DNA of 64,000 nucleotides from Moringa oleifera (GCA_021397835.1 JAJFZO010000087.1:5332001-5396000); one strand, 5' to 3'. Counted from the first letter of the stretch, positions 47,071-60,995 are shown. Numbers and translations are program-made. Notes: generated from the letters alone by a model not told the origin.

Positions 47071-48591
47071 GTGAAATTCGAACTCTTTTCAATAAACGCA
47101 TTGTACACTAAAAGCAATCACAGACCCTCAAACACAACTAACAAACATCATAATAACCATAGATTCTGATGAAACTAGCCAAAGCCATTGAAACATCACT
47201 TTAAGAAATGAAGAAGAAATAAAAAATATGCATTAATGGTTGGTGTTGCTTCGAAAATGTTTATTATCAAAATTAACAACAATGCTGCAAGGATGATAAG
47301 AATGTGAAGGAGAGTGAAGGAATTTGAAGAAAAATGAAGCAAATCAATTGAGAACTTAAAGAAAAAGAGATTGTGCTATGTGTGTTTCATGCTGAAGTTT
47401 GGAGTATGCGCTTTGACGTGCTTTCAAAGTAATAACAAAATTATAATTTCACTTTGAATTTTAAGGATACTTTAGATTGTAAAACGAAGAAAATGCTAAA
47501 AAAATCAAATTAGTGATGTTGAATATTTTTGTAATTATGACTATATAGAATCTTATTTTTTTAAAAAAATTAATAATAAAATAGGTGTTATCTTGCACAA
47601 CAAATTTTTGTCTACATTTTTTCATAAATATATAAAAAAGTAAATTTATTATCATTAAAAATCATAATATTTTGAACATTGCTAATATTTTTTATTTCAT
47701 ATTATTAAAAATTTTAAAAATTTATTAAAAATAACTCGTGAATTAAAAATCGTTCGAACTTCATGAATGAATTTAAAATAAAATTTAAAATTTATTTAGA
47801 TTATTATTGAAGTATTTCAACAATAAAAATATTTTTAATTTTAAGAATCAAGGTAATAAAAAATTATTATTAAAAGATCAATGAAATTATCTTTCATGTC
47901 AAGACTATTTTTTTAAATTATTTAAAATAAAAGTTCAATTTAAAACCAAAAGTCAATTATTCAATCAAATAAGCTAAGTTTTAAATTGAAAAATGAATTA
48001 AATTCGATATTTTTTATTATATTTACTTTATTAGTTTACATATATACTATATATAGGTTCAAACTTTGGTATAGGTGATTCATTGGAAGTATCTTCAACA
48101 TTTTATTCTTTTCAGTTGCTAGGAAAACAAATTTAGTTGATCACTAAACAAAGCTCAGATTAAGTGGTTATAAATATCAATTGATTATTATTTTTTCGAT
48201 CCCTAACAACACTCATTTGAACATGAGAGTTATAAAATCATGTTAATTGAATTGCTTTAATAAAATCAAGGGACTCCTAACCTCGAACGTCAAATAATCC
48301 ATTAGATTACCTCTTATCTCATTTTCTGCTTAACCATTTTCATGCTATCACAGTAATTGTTGAAGCATTAAAAAAAAAAGAAAAAAAATTAAACGATAAA
48401 CATGACAACAAGAATAAAACCAAACTCGGGTTAACCAAATCATTTATGAAATACATCAAGTGTGCCTCCTTTTCTTTGTACATTGTCATTTAACATCCAG
48501 TATACACCTATCAATTCCAATCATATCCCTACCATTGCCAACAAAACTAGGATCAGTAATCTAACAGAATCACAGAACAGCAAGAACTTGA
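47071..48591. other. AT-rich intergenic region downstream of FUT13
   Basis: No recognised gene. Sequence from about 47440 to 48060 is extremely AT-rich. The last ~150 bases belong to the 3' UTR side of the minus-strand fucosyltransferase gene. Confidence 0.4.
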
Positions 48592-51500
48592 TTATGCTCT
48601 TGCATCTCTTCCATATCTTCTACTAACCGCCTCACATAACCGACATGGTAAACTGTCAAGACTCACTGCCCGGGCCTTCCCATAGTTACTCAGTACGCCA
48701 CATCTTCTCCATGCATGGTACTCAGCGTAAGCTACAGGGTCGTTAGCAACCTTTTTTACATAAGAAGCTAATTCTTCCATGGAGCTAAATTTAGTCCCAT
48801 CTATTATTGAATGCGGAGGGATGAAATCCTCAACATTTGGGGCACCAAAATAAATGGGAACTGCACCCGAGTCCAGGGCATAAAATAGCTTCTCTGTAAC
48901 GTAACTCTCTGTCACAGTGTTCTCAATTGCAAGCACAAACTTGTAATGAGACATGGCACAATGTAAATGGTCCCACCATTTTGGGGTGAAGCTGCCATCT
49001 TGGTTTGCACATTCAGGGTATAGAGAAAGAACCATGTCTCTCCCACCAACATTGTTCAAGCACTTGCCAAATGAATGGTGGGGCAGCAAACTAAGGAGAC
49101 TCTTGGCTAGTTCATTCCTTTGAGGAAGACAGCGCGATGAAGACCAATACACAAGAGTATTCTTCAAATGAAAATAAAAGCTAGATGAGATTATGATTGT
49201 TAACTTCTTTATGGGCGAAAAAATCACCGCTAGGAAGACAACCTTAGAAGGAAATCAATAGAACTATCAAAATAAAGAAAGATGTATGAAGTGAAATCTT
49301 ACTTTGCTCTTATGAGAAGACACATGATAATTTCGATCATTGTGAAATAGGGCACCAGCATAGGTTGCCTGTACATCATCTTCAGCATGGTAGCTGATAT
49401 ATATATCTTCAAAGCCTGAACGTTTCCTTCCTGCCTCAAGATCCATGTATACGCGAAGTGGATCTCCATTGCGTCTCTGGTGGAGATATGAAAACTACCA
49501 GTTTAGAAATAATTGAAGAATATAATTTAGAATCACAATACAAGAAGCACTTAAGGCTCAAGGGCAATAGCCATGCTCATACTCTGCCTAGGAGGTTCAT
49601 TTTGCCCAATTTACAAAGTATTTAGCAACAGCAGTAATTGTCATTATATATTTGTCTCTAACTGCAGAAAACAACTCTGGCAGAAATTTTTTTAAAGCCT
49701 GTTTTTCTTCTATGTTTTCATCTTTCATGGAAAGATGAACATCATTGGAACAAAACAAAATTTGATAAAGATATGGTTGCAGTACATCCAATGTGTAAAT
49801 CTTCATGTAAAAATACAGCATCAATAAAAAAAAGCAATATATGTCTGATCACAAATCAAAATATGAAATTGACTGAGATATTACCAAGCAAATACCTCCA
49901 AAAAAAACCTATTTTCCAACTTCAAATGATTCTCAAAAGGATATAGACATTTATGGCAACCTTCATTGATTTCTTTCTTTTTTCCTTATTGCTATTGCAA
50001 TATGCTTTCTTTACTGAGCAAAAACAGATCAATAGCCAAAACTGGAAGTGTTTCGTAAGAAACACCATCCATCCGTTGAAGGAAAGATGCTCTCTCATCT
50101 GTACCAACAGCTTCATCACTAATGATCATCTTGCTTTGATCAAACCATAAGTCATATTTTGTTTAACAAATCAAATTGCATGAAAGTTATCGACATGTAT
50201 AATTCAGTTTCATAAGAAGTATTATTTATATGATGAAAAAAAAAGAACATAATATGGAAAATATATTCAAGAGAATCCAAATAAACATAGACCATTAAAA
50301 TGTGGCTCAGAAAGAGTGGAATGGAAAAAGGGAATGACCGACATTGACTTAAAATCTAAAAGCAACTCATTAAAGTATAATCATTGAAAGAAGGTTTGCA
50401 GGCCATCTAATTAACTTAAGGAAGGTTCTTATTAATTTTGTTCCAGGTTCTTACTTCAAATGATAAGAAAAGTTTTGAAACTTAATGCTTGTTTAAGTTC
50501 ATTCTAGAGAAAAAAGGGATCAGAGATCAGAGTGCAAATCTAACCCCATATTTCATTATTCTAAAATAAAGGAGAGAAGAGAGGCATCAAATTAGAGGTG
50601 ATATACTCTGAGTCATTGAAAATCAAGCCAAGATCTTGCTGAAGAAATTAATCAACATAATCTATGATTAACATCACTCAAGAAAATAAACACATTTAAA
50701 TTAGTAATCCTTTTCAGAGGCGTCAACCACCATAGTTCTTTCTTTGTGGACGTCTTTGCTCTAGTCATGCATAGCCTCAACTTCTTCCAAGTAGAAGAGC
50801 ATACCAGTGAGCATCTTAGATAGCAAACAAGTAAAAATGCTGATGGGAGTGACACTCTATCCTTCTCCTTAGACAAGTCAATTTTAGTCAGAGAAGATGT
50901 CCTAGCATTAAAAATTAGGTGAGAACTGAAAAGAAATCCTTAAGCTGAATGATTTGAATCCTCAAATCACCTCTAGAATAAATGTTGAAGAGAAGGCTAA
51001 AGGCCAAGCGAAGGTCACAAGAAAATTTTCTTTTTTGTGGCTGTTGGGAGACATCATAAGAAACTCATATAGCTTCTCAAAGGCAAATACATAATGGTGC
51101 ACAGTTCTGTAAGTCGGGATGGCCAGCACAAATCAACAAGGAGTTTTGGTTGAACGAAGCAAGCTGGAAGATTAGGTCCTTTAGTAACCTCATTTTGAGT
51201 TTTACAAATTAGTACATTGGGAATTTTATTTATACCATAAATTAATGCACTAGGTTATTACTTCACCGGCACCCTGAAACCACAACTTGCTTTGGAACCA
51301 GATAAAAAGCCAAAAAGCAATAAGATCATGATGATCCAGAAAAGGAAATATACTCAGATGGGGACTATACTATTAGAACTGTAGGATAAGTTTTAAGATC
51401 TCTGTTTAGCATGCCAACTATCTTATCCTATTGTGACACATACAGGCATAAACTCCAAATCTGCCATCCTGAATAAAGCAGATCACAAATATATCAAGTC

Positions 51501-52278
51501 CTGCAGCTTCACCAAGTAGCCATATCAAAGTCTAGAAATTAATACCAGTCACCAGAACATCTTCTCCCCCACTCTCCTTTTCAATTTGCCTGCAATGTTC
51601 TGGACTATGTATCAATTCCAGTATTTGTATAACAAAATTAGTTCAAAAAGACCCACTTGACCATTCATGACCATTCTATCTCTACCTATAGCATAAAAGT
51701 ATTTCACTAAATACCAATAAATCGAAAGAAAAAAATCAAACAAAATAACTAGTCCATAACGAGAGCAACAGTACCAGAGGCGGAGGTGTAGTCGTCTCGA
51801 ACAATAAAGCATCAGGCTTATCAGCAAGAACGGAAGATTTGGTCCACAGACAGCTCAACCCACATCTACAGGAATACAGATTATCCAAATTATCAGGAAT
51901 CCAAGTCCATCCTTTGACCAAAACACTAACGTGGGGCATCTTCAACTGACTGCAAGTAGAATCATCACCAACTTCTTGCAAAGAAGCAGACTTATTGGAA
52001 CCAACCTGGATCAAATCCTTGTACTTTTCCCTGAACTGAGCACAACCTACTTGAGAGTCCCATTTCTCAAAAGCACTGAAGAGATCAGTGAAAGGGTCAA
52101 ATGTTGATTTGGTGGATAATCTAGCATCGGCGCTGATCGATGATTGGGTAGAGATTGACCCAGATGGAAATTCAAGGAAGCCAGAGAGAAAAAGCACGAG
52201 GATTGCGAAGAACAACATAATGGTAACGGTGAAGGCGTTTAGGGGCTTCAGTGGGACGGTGAGGCAGAAATGTGACAT
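48592..52278 (-). CDS. FUT13: Alpha-1,4-fucosyltransferase (GT10 family, FUT13/FucTC)
   Basis: Golgi type II membrane glycosyltransferase that adds fucose in alpha-1,4 linkage to GlcNAc of Gal-beta-1,3-GlcNAc ends, making Lewis a epitopes on plant N-glycans. Three exons: 52278-51775 (168 aa), 49476-49303 (58 aa) and 49161-48592 (189 aa plus stop). All junctions are GT-AG and phase 0; introns are about 2.3 kb and 141 bp, and the total is 415 aa. The transmembrane anchor is at residues 15-35, followed by a Ser/Thr-rich stem. The catalytic domain has SCLWTKSSVLADKPDALLFE near 145-165 and the GT10 core from KFVLAIENT (300-308) through ESYVTEKLFYALDSG to PIYFG (328-332). A CxxC pair (399, 402) lies near the C-terminus. 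The short length and three exons separate it from core alpha-1,3-fucosyltransferases FUT11/12. No defect seen. Confidence 0.92.
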
Positions 52279-54253
52279 GGGTTATTGGCTCTCTCTCTTC
52301 TTCCGAAGAGAAAAGAGTTACAGGGAACAACCAAATGAATTGTTTTTTATGCAGATGCTGAGATCTTACTCTTTCCTATGGAAAATGAAATAAATAATTT
52401 AGAATTTGAGTTATGAATCACCATAGGGACAGCATCGGCAGGAAATAGGGACTCTTAAAAGGCAAAATGGTCTTTTAGATACTTTGAAAATTCCTTCGAG
52501 TATCAGCCTTGACTCTTGTATAAGTTAAACATTTGCGAGGTTACCCCGAAAGCCCCTATTTAGACGATCTCTGGTATAAATTTAAATATGAAATTCTATA
52601 TTCATCTTCAAAATATCATTTATTTACAATAAAATTTAAATTTATGAATGAAATTAAAAAATAAAATAAATATTAAGAATGAGTCTAACACCTCCTACTT
52701 TTTGCAATGAATTTTTTTTTAGTTAATATATACTTATTTGTTTATATGTCCAATCAACTAACAGACCAACAAACAATATTTAACAATTTAAATTTTTAAA
52801 AAATATTTTAGTAATTTTAATTTATATATTCATAATTTTTCACTAGAAGATTTTAATTGCTCATCCAACTGAACATAATGCTAATTGAGCCATGACTTGC
52901 TTCAAAGTAAAGGGTTTGGTCCGATAACCTAAGATGAATCAAATGAACCCATTATGGATCTTTGGTCAAATTGCAAATCGACAATGAAAGTGTATCAATT
53001 GTATAATTATACATGACAAAATGAGAAAGGTGAAATGAAAGCCCTAATCAGATTTAAATTAAAAAAAAATTATAAATAAAAATATCAACACAAATGTGGA
53101 GAGTCAAAGGAGACTCGTGTCACATATGGGCACTTAAGGTTCCATTGACTAGTAATGGGCATTATTCCATGGACTTTTTCTCTATTGGAATACATTGATT
53201 ATTAAATATTATGAAATTAGCACGATAAAAATGATTCGGCAATGCAAGCACATTAATACAACAATTTACATCATTTGTGCTATTTATTTTTAAAATATAT
53301 CTAATATAAAAAATTTATTGAAAAAAGAATATTTTTTGATGCAACAAATTTTTATAAGAATTATTGAAAAAAGAATATTGTAAAACATTTGAGATAAGTA
53401 ATTGTTACAATGAATGCTGATACTAGCAATTGATCAATTTAATAGAAGATAGAGAAAAAGAATTCCCAACGAAACTTATCGATAGCTAGTAGAAAGTTGA
53501 AAATACATTTGCCCTATTATGGCTTATTGTTGAACCATTAACATATATGCCAAAAAATATTTGATGTATTTTTCCAAATTAATATCTTTTATTAAATAAA
53601 TAGGCGATTTTAATGATTCATTTCATGTTGATGTTCAATGAGTTGGACCAAGTAATATGGTTTATTTATTTATGTGATGAGAGGAGATTGTTGATTCAAA
53701 AACATAAACATTGATTTTTTTTTTCCTGCAATTTAACATTCTAGAATTTATCAAGATGAATTATGTAGAAAATTTTGCAATAGTACTTTCAAAGATAGCC
53801 ATATTTATCTATAATCATACTTTATTGTTATCTTGATGGAGGAAAAGTCCAATGAAAAAACTGAATGACATATTTGGTGACCACTCACATTCATGATATA
53901 TATTTTAAAAAAAAAAAATTGATCTTTTTGTTTATTTTTATCAGTACAGTAAACATGAGACTAATTTGAAGGTATTAAAAGTTAGACATTAAAAAAAGAA
54001 AAACAAAAAAGGGCTTCCACTATGTGCAATAAATTTTGGACACAATTGACATGATAAGTTTGAAGTAGTATACTTATTTCAACTGTGAATTGATTTTAAA
54101 TTAATTATGCATTTAGTTTGTCCTAAGTTATTGGGTTTCTGAAATAATGCCAACAAGTTTATTGGGTGTTTGAAATCACATGACATAGGACTATTCTATA
54201 CAATTTTTTTTTTTTTAAAACCATTTGAGTATATATAAGCTATTGTCATTTAA
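52279..54253. other. FUT13 upstream region and AT-rich intergenic sequence
   Basis: The first ~150 bases before the FUT13 start (52279-52430) are its leader/promoter side. The remainder is AT-rich, with many poly-A and poly-T runs and no recognised gene. Confidence 0.4.
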
Positions 54254-54737
54254 GACCATCTCCAATAATGAACATCAAAAATTGTATTATTTTAATATAA
54301 AAAAATATATTTTAAAAATATTTTAATACTAAAATTATTTTATTTTTAATATATTACATCAAAATAATGTAATTAATATTTTTTGATAATATTTTATAAT
54401 AAATATTATATATTTTTTAATATTAATTAAATATTTAATTAATAAAAATAATAAATTAAATTAAATTATATATTCAATATGAATCTTATTTGAAAGCTTT
54501 TAATGAGATATTTTAATAATATAATTATTTCATAATAATATAATTTATATATTTAATTATGCATTAAAAATTTAATTCGATTAAAGACAAAAATAACTTA
54601 ATAAAAAAAATTTTAAAATAAAAAAATTACATTACACAGAGTTAATGCTTTTGAATCTCATAATTTGGTACTTTATTAGAGTTGAAAAGTAATTTTTAAC
54701 ACCAATTTAGTGTTTTGAAGCTCCCTTACAGATGGTC
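54254..54737. mobile_element. PIF/Harbinger-type MITE
   Basis: 484 bp, very AT-rich, non-coding. Terminal inverted repeat GACCATCT is perfect at both ends (54254-54261 and inverted at 54730-54737), continuing as CCAATAATG on the left; this 'GACCATCTCCAA' end is common in plant MITEs. It is flanked by TAA on both sides (54251-54253 and 54738-54740), the 3-bp TWA target duplication of PIF/Harbinger elements. Confidence 0.75.
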
Positions 54738-55019
54738 TAAGTGTTCTTTAAATGGAGGTTCTACTTGCTTTATACAAGCTTAAACTTATTCTTTATTTTT
54801 CCACTACTAGCAAAGATAGTAATAATAAAACTAACTTCATAAAATAGAAATCTTTTTTAAAAAAATAAGAGCTATAAGATCGACAAAGTTGGTAGACCTA
54901 CGAAGTTATCAGATTTTGTTCATGAATGGGTAATAATTTACTTATGAGAACACAATTTATACTTTTATGAAAACATGATAAAAATCAAAGTAGAAAAGAA
55001 AAAGAAAAATATCGTAAAA

Positions 55020-56330
55020 GTATACTAGAATTGATGTTACCTAGGATTTTTAGGGTAACTGGTTCTACAAATTATCGAGCTCGAAACAAATGAAGTGATA
55101 AACAACTTCGTTAAAAGGCTATCTAAGTGATTGGGATGGCCTCCGACGCTCAAGTTAGTGGCTAGTTTGGTAAGGTTTTAATGAAGTTCACTAATCAAAC
55201 AAAATGTACCTTTGGTCCTTTTTTTATAGGTAAGTCGAGGGTATACTTATCTTTTTACGCTCCATAAGACTTGACCTAGACCTAATTGATAGGACAAGGA
55301 TCTATTCTTGTTCCAATTGAGGTCGTAGATTTTCGACAACATGACAACGCCTCTTTAGTAAGGTATCCTCGTGGCAGTGCCTTCAATAATCATGATAGTT
55401 ATTGCATGGACAAGTGGATGTCATCTTATTTGACTTGTGATTGCTTGGCTATGTTAGCCACGTAAGTGCTAACTTCGCATTTTGGATATATTTTGTGGAT
55501 GAATCATTCTTGTTTTTATGGACTTTCTCTGGGCTTTCGGATCATAGGCTGGCTTGGGGTGTCCAAAGCCCATACAAGGTTTGACCTCATCATAAGTACT
55601 TTACTTTTTTAGTTGAAAAGGCCTAAAAGCGTGTTTCAACATGGAGGAATAATGGAGTATACCTCTCTTAAAACAGTTAGTTGATCTGCCATGGATATTA
55701 GTACACAAAGCTGGCTTACATACTAAGTGGTTGAGTCTGCTTATTGGTTCTTTGATTAGTTCGATGGGTGACGTTCGTCTATGAGCTGTCTTTTGCTAGA
55801 TTGTAGGTGAGGTCAGCATTCTTTTTGAATCAATGGACTGAGTCCACTTGCATGGTTAAGTCCACACGCTTACGGATTGAGTTAGTATGCCTGCGTGGTT
55901 GAGTCTATGTGCTTGGGGCTGAGCAAGTCTGCTTGCATGGTTAAGTCCGTGTGCTTGTAATCTGAGTCAATCCACTTGTGAGCTTTGAGGTTTGAGTTCA
56001 CTATCAGACTTGTTTATCTCTTTCTTTTGCAAATCTTTTGAAGATAGTAGTTAAGAGTTTTTTAACATTTTTATTTCTCTAAGAGAAGTACCTTGTAACT
56101 TATCCATCATTAAATGCCATGTTAATGGATGTCTCAATTTTTGGATAATTTTTTTTGGATTTTTATCACTTAATTCATGCCACATCAGCCTATAATCCAA
56201 TAGAGGGTTATCCCGTTGGGTTTCATGTGCAGATCCTTTTACTGTTATGTGGCCATGATTTAGCCACTTTAGCCTAATGCTTGATGGTTGCATGCTTTGA
56301 TTTAGTAGTGTTCTACATGTAAGCTTTTGG
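55020..56330 (-). mobile_element. 3' LTR/untranslated side of the Tat-type gypsy element
   Basis: Non-coding, GC-richer sequence at the 3' side of the minus-strand gypsy element. The plus strand holds 'cctccgacgctcaagttagt' (about 55141), a phrase recurring near this end of such elements in dicots. LTR borders could not be fixed. Confidence 0.4.
55830..55985 (+). repeat. Degenerate ~42-bp tandem repeat
   Basis: About 3.5 units, each made of 'tgagtc', 'cttgcatggttaagtcc' and 'gtgcttg' words: units begin near 55848, 55887, 55929 and 55965. Found inside the LTR-side region. Confidence 0.65.
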
Positions 56331-56492
56331 CATTTTTATAATTAATGTGTTGCCATATGTTCTTTTTTTTTTTTTTTGAATCAACACTCTTTATACCTAA
56401 GGGACCTTCTTCTTGCCTTCACCTTCATTTTCACTTTCTTCTTTCCTTGATGAGATTCTTTTCTCCTTTTCTTTTCTCGTCCTTTATCTATT

Positions 56493-58245
56493 ATGGCTGA
56501 GTCTTTTGCTGCCTCCTCCTTTTCTTTTATAGTTATCTATCCTTGAAGTAGGTCCATTAAGCAATTGTACGAGTTTAATGAATTCGTTTCTTTTTATCCT
56601 CCCGATCTACAAGATAGAGCCTTTGATTTTTGTAGTCACTACCTTTATGTATAATGAGGCTATAGTAACGGGCATTAGGCTTTCCTACCGCTAGCTTGTT
56701 TGGGACCTTTGCTCTTATATTAATATTTCCCTTTCTCAACTTACCCTTAGAAGTTGGTACGCCATTATGGGCTTCCTTGGGGCCGTCTCTTTAGCGAGCT
56801 TCGACTACTATCCCATGGACCTTTTTGCCAAGTTTTTCTTCCTTAAGCCTTCTCTTTCAGGGTGATTTTTCTTTGTCTCTCATCCTAGCCACAAACTTTT
56901 AGGCTCTCCTCCCCATGGCTTGCACTATTAGAACAAAAAATTCTTTTTCGTGTCCTAGGTCAAACTTCTGGAATATGCTACTGAATGGAGTACCAATCCT
57001 TCTTTCAGAAAAGCTCCCTTTCTTTCAAACCTACATAGTGAAAAGATTTATGAAAGTCTTCGTGATCCCCCGCCCCTTAGTGTTCACTAACTAGACCTAT
57101 CTTTGTTATGTTTATCGGTCTGTCCCTAAGTGGACTTGCTTTAATCCTTTCACTCCTTCGATTGCCTCTTCTTCATCTTTTTTTTTCCTCAATAGAGATC
57201 ATCAGTTAGTTTCTCCATCCCCCATCCCTCCTTTTTTTTCTTTTTTTTTTTTTAATTTAGAACTCCTTTTGTGTGTTGACTTGATTTGTCTTGTATGGGC
57301 TTCAACTTTCATTGATTTTGAAACATCACTAGCTCATCCTTTTCTAGTGAACCTAAGATATCTTTTTTCTTGCCTTTCTAATGTCGATTCTATTGTGGAG
57401 TCCTCGGTTTTGGTTAGGACTTCTCTTATTCCGCCTACTTCGCCACCTTTGAGGTCAATTTCCACCATTGTGACCACATCTTCAACCATTCCCTAACTAG
57501 CTTCTTACTTTGTTCCACCATGGCTGGTTTGAGTTTCGGATACGATCCATAATTATCGAATTGCCTATGACTTTGCCCAAAGCCTTCTTGTTCTCATTGA
57601 TAGGCAAACGCATTCAGAGTAACACTATGAATGAGGCAACGTCCATTATATACGTTCACATTAGTGAGTATGTCTTTTCCTTTCATGGATTTCTCTTATT
57701 ATTTCTTTCTCATATTTATTAACCTTTCATCCTTTACAGGCTGCCTTTGAGATCTTTGCAACAGTGAAGCACTTCTTCCATGAGGTGAAGAAAGCAAGGA
57801 ACCTTTGGAATTAGATTTTGACTTGCCATAGTGAGCTTAGCATCATGGCAATCATCTTAAAACAGGTTAAGGAAGAAAAAGATAAAGCACTACGCCATGT
57901 TGTCACCACGAATAAAGCCCTAAGGACAAAATCCAAAGAGCTACCACTAATGTTAACTTGTGGAAAGGATCTGGGTTGTATGATTTAAGTGTTGGAAGCT
58001 AGTCTATCTTTATCTTGTGAGGAGGCTATCCAAGCCTATCAACAGTCCATGAAGTGCTTTGAAGAGAAGCGCAAGTTCGCATATAAGGCGTATGTCTCGG
58101 AACTTCAAGATGCTAAGGGTTAATTTCAGCAGGCTCATCTGGTATAGGATATTAACTGCATGGACTAGATGGACTATGCCACAATACTTCCACGCTCTTG
58201 AGTCCTCTTCTGCAGACGTCATCACCATAATCATCGATTAGTTTA
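56493..58245 (+). pseudogene. Antisense extra ORF of the Tat-type gypsy element
   Basis: The plus-strand frame starts MAESFAASSFSF, then QLYEFNEFVSFYPPDLQDRA (about 56550-56610), a region matching the usual 'plant transposon protein' fold (LRRHYGLPWGRL-like block near 56760), then from 57750 a helical coiled-coil part (AAFEIFATVKHFFHEVKKAR, LKQVKEEKDKALRHV) ending with AYKAYVSELQDAKG. It lies between pol and the 3' LTR and reads opposite to gag-pol, the arrangement described for extra ORFs in Tat-lineage elements. Several stops and frameshifts; function of the protein is unknown even in intact elements. Confidence 0.6.
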
Positions 58246-58989
58246 TTTTTTTTTATTATTATTATTGTAATTTCCTTCACGTCCAATGAAAATTTTCTTT
58301 GGACTAATCTATTTCACTTCTTTTCATCCTTCACCTTTTCATATTTTAAGGCCTCCTAAAGGATCTACCATCTTGCTTTATAATTCATGATCACTTAGAG
58401 AGTTTCTTACAAAAATTTTCTTTATTTAGTTAGCAAACACCTAGTTTTCAAGTCTCTGGCGAGGTAATCAAGCCCTCATTCTTTTGTCTTGCGAATTGAT
58501 TCTATCATTTCATTCGTAAGGCTTTAGGTCTGTGTGCTTTCATCTTATACATCAATTTTATCGTATTGTCTACAAGCTTAAAAATTCATGTGCTTTCGTC
58601 TTACGGATTAAATTTATTATTTTGTCTGTAAGGTTATTAATCCACGTTCGTTTATCTTACTGACTGATTTTATCGTACAGTTCATAAGTTCTGTCTTGGA
58701 GGTTATTTATGGACTGGAAAGGATGCGATTGGAAAGTTCTCTTTTGCAATCCATTGGCTAACTCTTGCGAAGTTCACTAGTCTTTGTTTCTTTGGGCATT
58801 ATATATATGAGTTTTCTTTACACATTTAATTTTAAGGTAATTTTTCACTTTATTTCTTCTTTTTCATGTGCAATCCTATTGGTAGCACATTATCAAACTT
58901 TTTGAGCTCTAGGTTCTACGAACTTCCTTGCCTTCCAAGATGCCAAGCTTATAGATCTACTGACTTTTATTACTCTATAGGATCCTTCC

Positions 58990-59960
58990 CAGGTAGAGTC
59001 AAATTTTCCTCTAGCATCTTATGGCTTCGAAATATTAGCTTTCCTCATTATTAAGTCCCCTTCTGAGAATATTTTTTTCCTTCACCCTCTTACTACGATA
59101 TGTGCCACTCACTGTCGATACGTTGTTGCTCTCATCCTAGCTTGGTTTTTGCATTCTTTAAGTAAATCTAGGTTCGCTTTGGCTTGCTTTCTGTATTCTT
59201 CAAGTAAATCTAGGTTAACTCTTAGAACTTGGTTATTGTTTTCTTCATCATAGGCATTTAGACGATGTGATGTCATCCTAATCTGGACCAGCACTACTGC
59301 CTTTGTTCCAAATGTGAGGGAGAAAGAAGTCTCTCCTGTTGCTGTTTTGCTCATTGTTTGATATGTCTGTATTATGCTATCTAGCTCCTTTGCCCATATT
59401 ACTTTTGTCAATTCTCCTTTTAAACGCTTAAAGAATCATTTCATTGGTAACTTTGACTTGGCTATTTGCTTGAGGGTGACCCACTGGTATGAACTTTAGT
59501 GTGATCTATAACTCTTCGCAATTGGTCTTGAATCTTGTTCCCTGAAACTGAGTTTCGTTATTTATAATGATGGCTTTTGGTATGTCGAATCTGCATATGA
59601 TGAACTTCCACGTGAAATCCTAAATTTTATGCATTGTGATGGTAAGTATGGCCTTTACTTTTACCCATTTAGTGAAATAATCTATTGCTACAATCACAAA
59701 CTTCCTTAGTCCAACAGCTATGAAAAATGGGCCCAACAAATCCATTCCTCATTATGCAAAGGGCCACGAGGACAACCATCGAGTTAACAACTATTGTTGG
59801 AATGTTGACCAATGGCATATGTTATTGACACCTTTCGCATTTTTTCACATATTTTCTTACATCTTCCTTCAAGGTGGACCAATAATACCCTTGCCTTATA
59901 ATTTTATAAGCTAGGGATCTCATGCCGATATGAGTGCCACAAACCCTTTCGTGCTCCTTA
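58990..59960 (-). pseudogene. Gypsy integrase remnant
   Basis: Minus-strand blocks: WPFAxxGMDLLGPF (about 59770-59730), VAIDYFTKWVKVKA (about 59695-59655; first catalytic Asp kept), IIINNETQF (about 59575; second Asp changed to Asn), VGHPQANSQVKV (about 59480-59445; catalytic Glu changed to Lys), then GETSFSLTFGTKAVVLVQI and NLDLLEEYRKQA (59330-59170). Two of three DDE residues are lost. Part of the C-terminal sequence (NLDLLEE/NLDLLKE) appears twice in a row. Confidence 0.75.
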
Positions 59961-60399
59961 GCGAGAACATATTCTTACTCTTCCGGTGTTAGACACCAAA
60001 AAAGTGAAGGGTGAATGATCTTTTGTTCAACTACCATCCTCTATGATGAGTTTGGCTGCTTTAATCACACCTTTTCAACCTTCAGTTTGTCTTCTAGTAA
60101 TTCACCATTTTCCAAAAATTTATAAAGCAGGGTGGTCTAGTTGTCAGCAACACTTACTAGCATTTTTGTCTTTTTATTCTATGCTTGGTGCTCCTTTTGT
60201 CTCCATTATGGCATCTTAAGCTGTTTGAATGCCTCCTGGCATTGCATTATCCATTTTAACTTCTTTATCCATCTTAATATGCTGAAAAATAATAGGTAAT
60301 GTTTCGTTGATTTAGATACGAATTTGTTTGAAGTAGCAAGCCTCCCTGCTAGCCTTTAGACTTCTTTTATGGTTTTTGGAATTATTATGTTGACAATCA

Positions 60400-60995
60400 T
60401 GTGAATTTTTTCTAGGTTAGCTTATATCCCCCGTTGTCTCACCGTGAACCCTAGGAAATTCCCTAATGACACTCTAAAGATGCACTTATTTGGATTAAAC
60501 TTCATACCATGCTTGCATAAGACTTTGAAAGTCTTTGTAAAGTCCTTGGTATGCTCAGATCATTTATTGCTTTTGGTTTTAAGGTCATTCATATAAGCTT
60601 CCATGTTTCTTCCTAATTACTTATCGAAGATACGATTCATGAGGCATTAGTATGTAGCCCTGTATTTTTTAACTCGAAAGGTATCACCCTAAAACAGTAA
60701 GTACCCATTTTAGTGATGAAAGAAGTTTTTCTTCCTAGTCCTCGGGGTCTATCTTTATCTTATTATAACCTAAATAAGCATCCATGAAGCTTATCATCTC
60801 ATGTCCAAAGGTGCTATTTACCAATTGGCCAATTCTTGGTAGTGGATAGTTGTCTTTGGGGCATGCTTTATTCAGGTTTGTGAAGTCGATGCACATTTGC
60901 CACTTGTCGTTAGCCTTCGTTACCATTACCACATTAGCTAGCCATTTCTGAGTACTTAACTTCCCGAATGAATCCAGCTTCCAATAGTGCTTCAA
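60400..60995 (-). pseudogene. Gypsy reverse transcriptase remnant
   Basis: Minus-strand frame 60995-60735 reads KWLANVVMVTKANDKWQMCI, DFTNLNKACPKDNYPLPRI and GHEMISFMDAYLGYNKIKI. After a frame change the catalytic box follows as YMND (60595-60584) instead of YVDD, then CIFRVSLGNFLGFTV (about 60510-60450). This wording is typical of plant Tat/Athila-group gypsy RT. Confidence 0.82.

Noticed and set aside
47461..47655. AT-rich minus-strand frame
   Set aside because: Composition-driven, mostly I, F, N and K; no signature.
50652..50876. Frames within the large FUT13 intron
   Set aside because: No domain, and splicing of FUT13 exons across them is clear.
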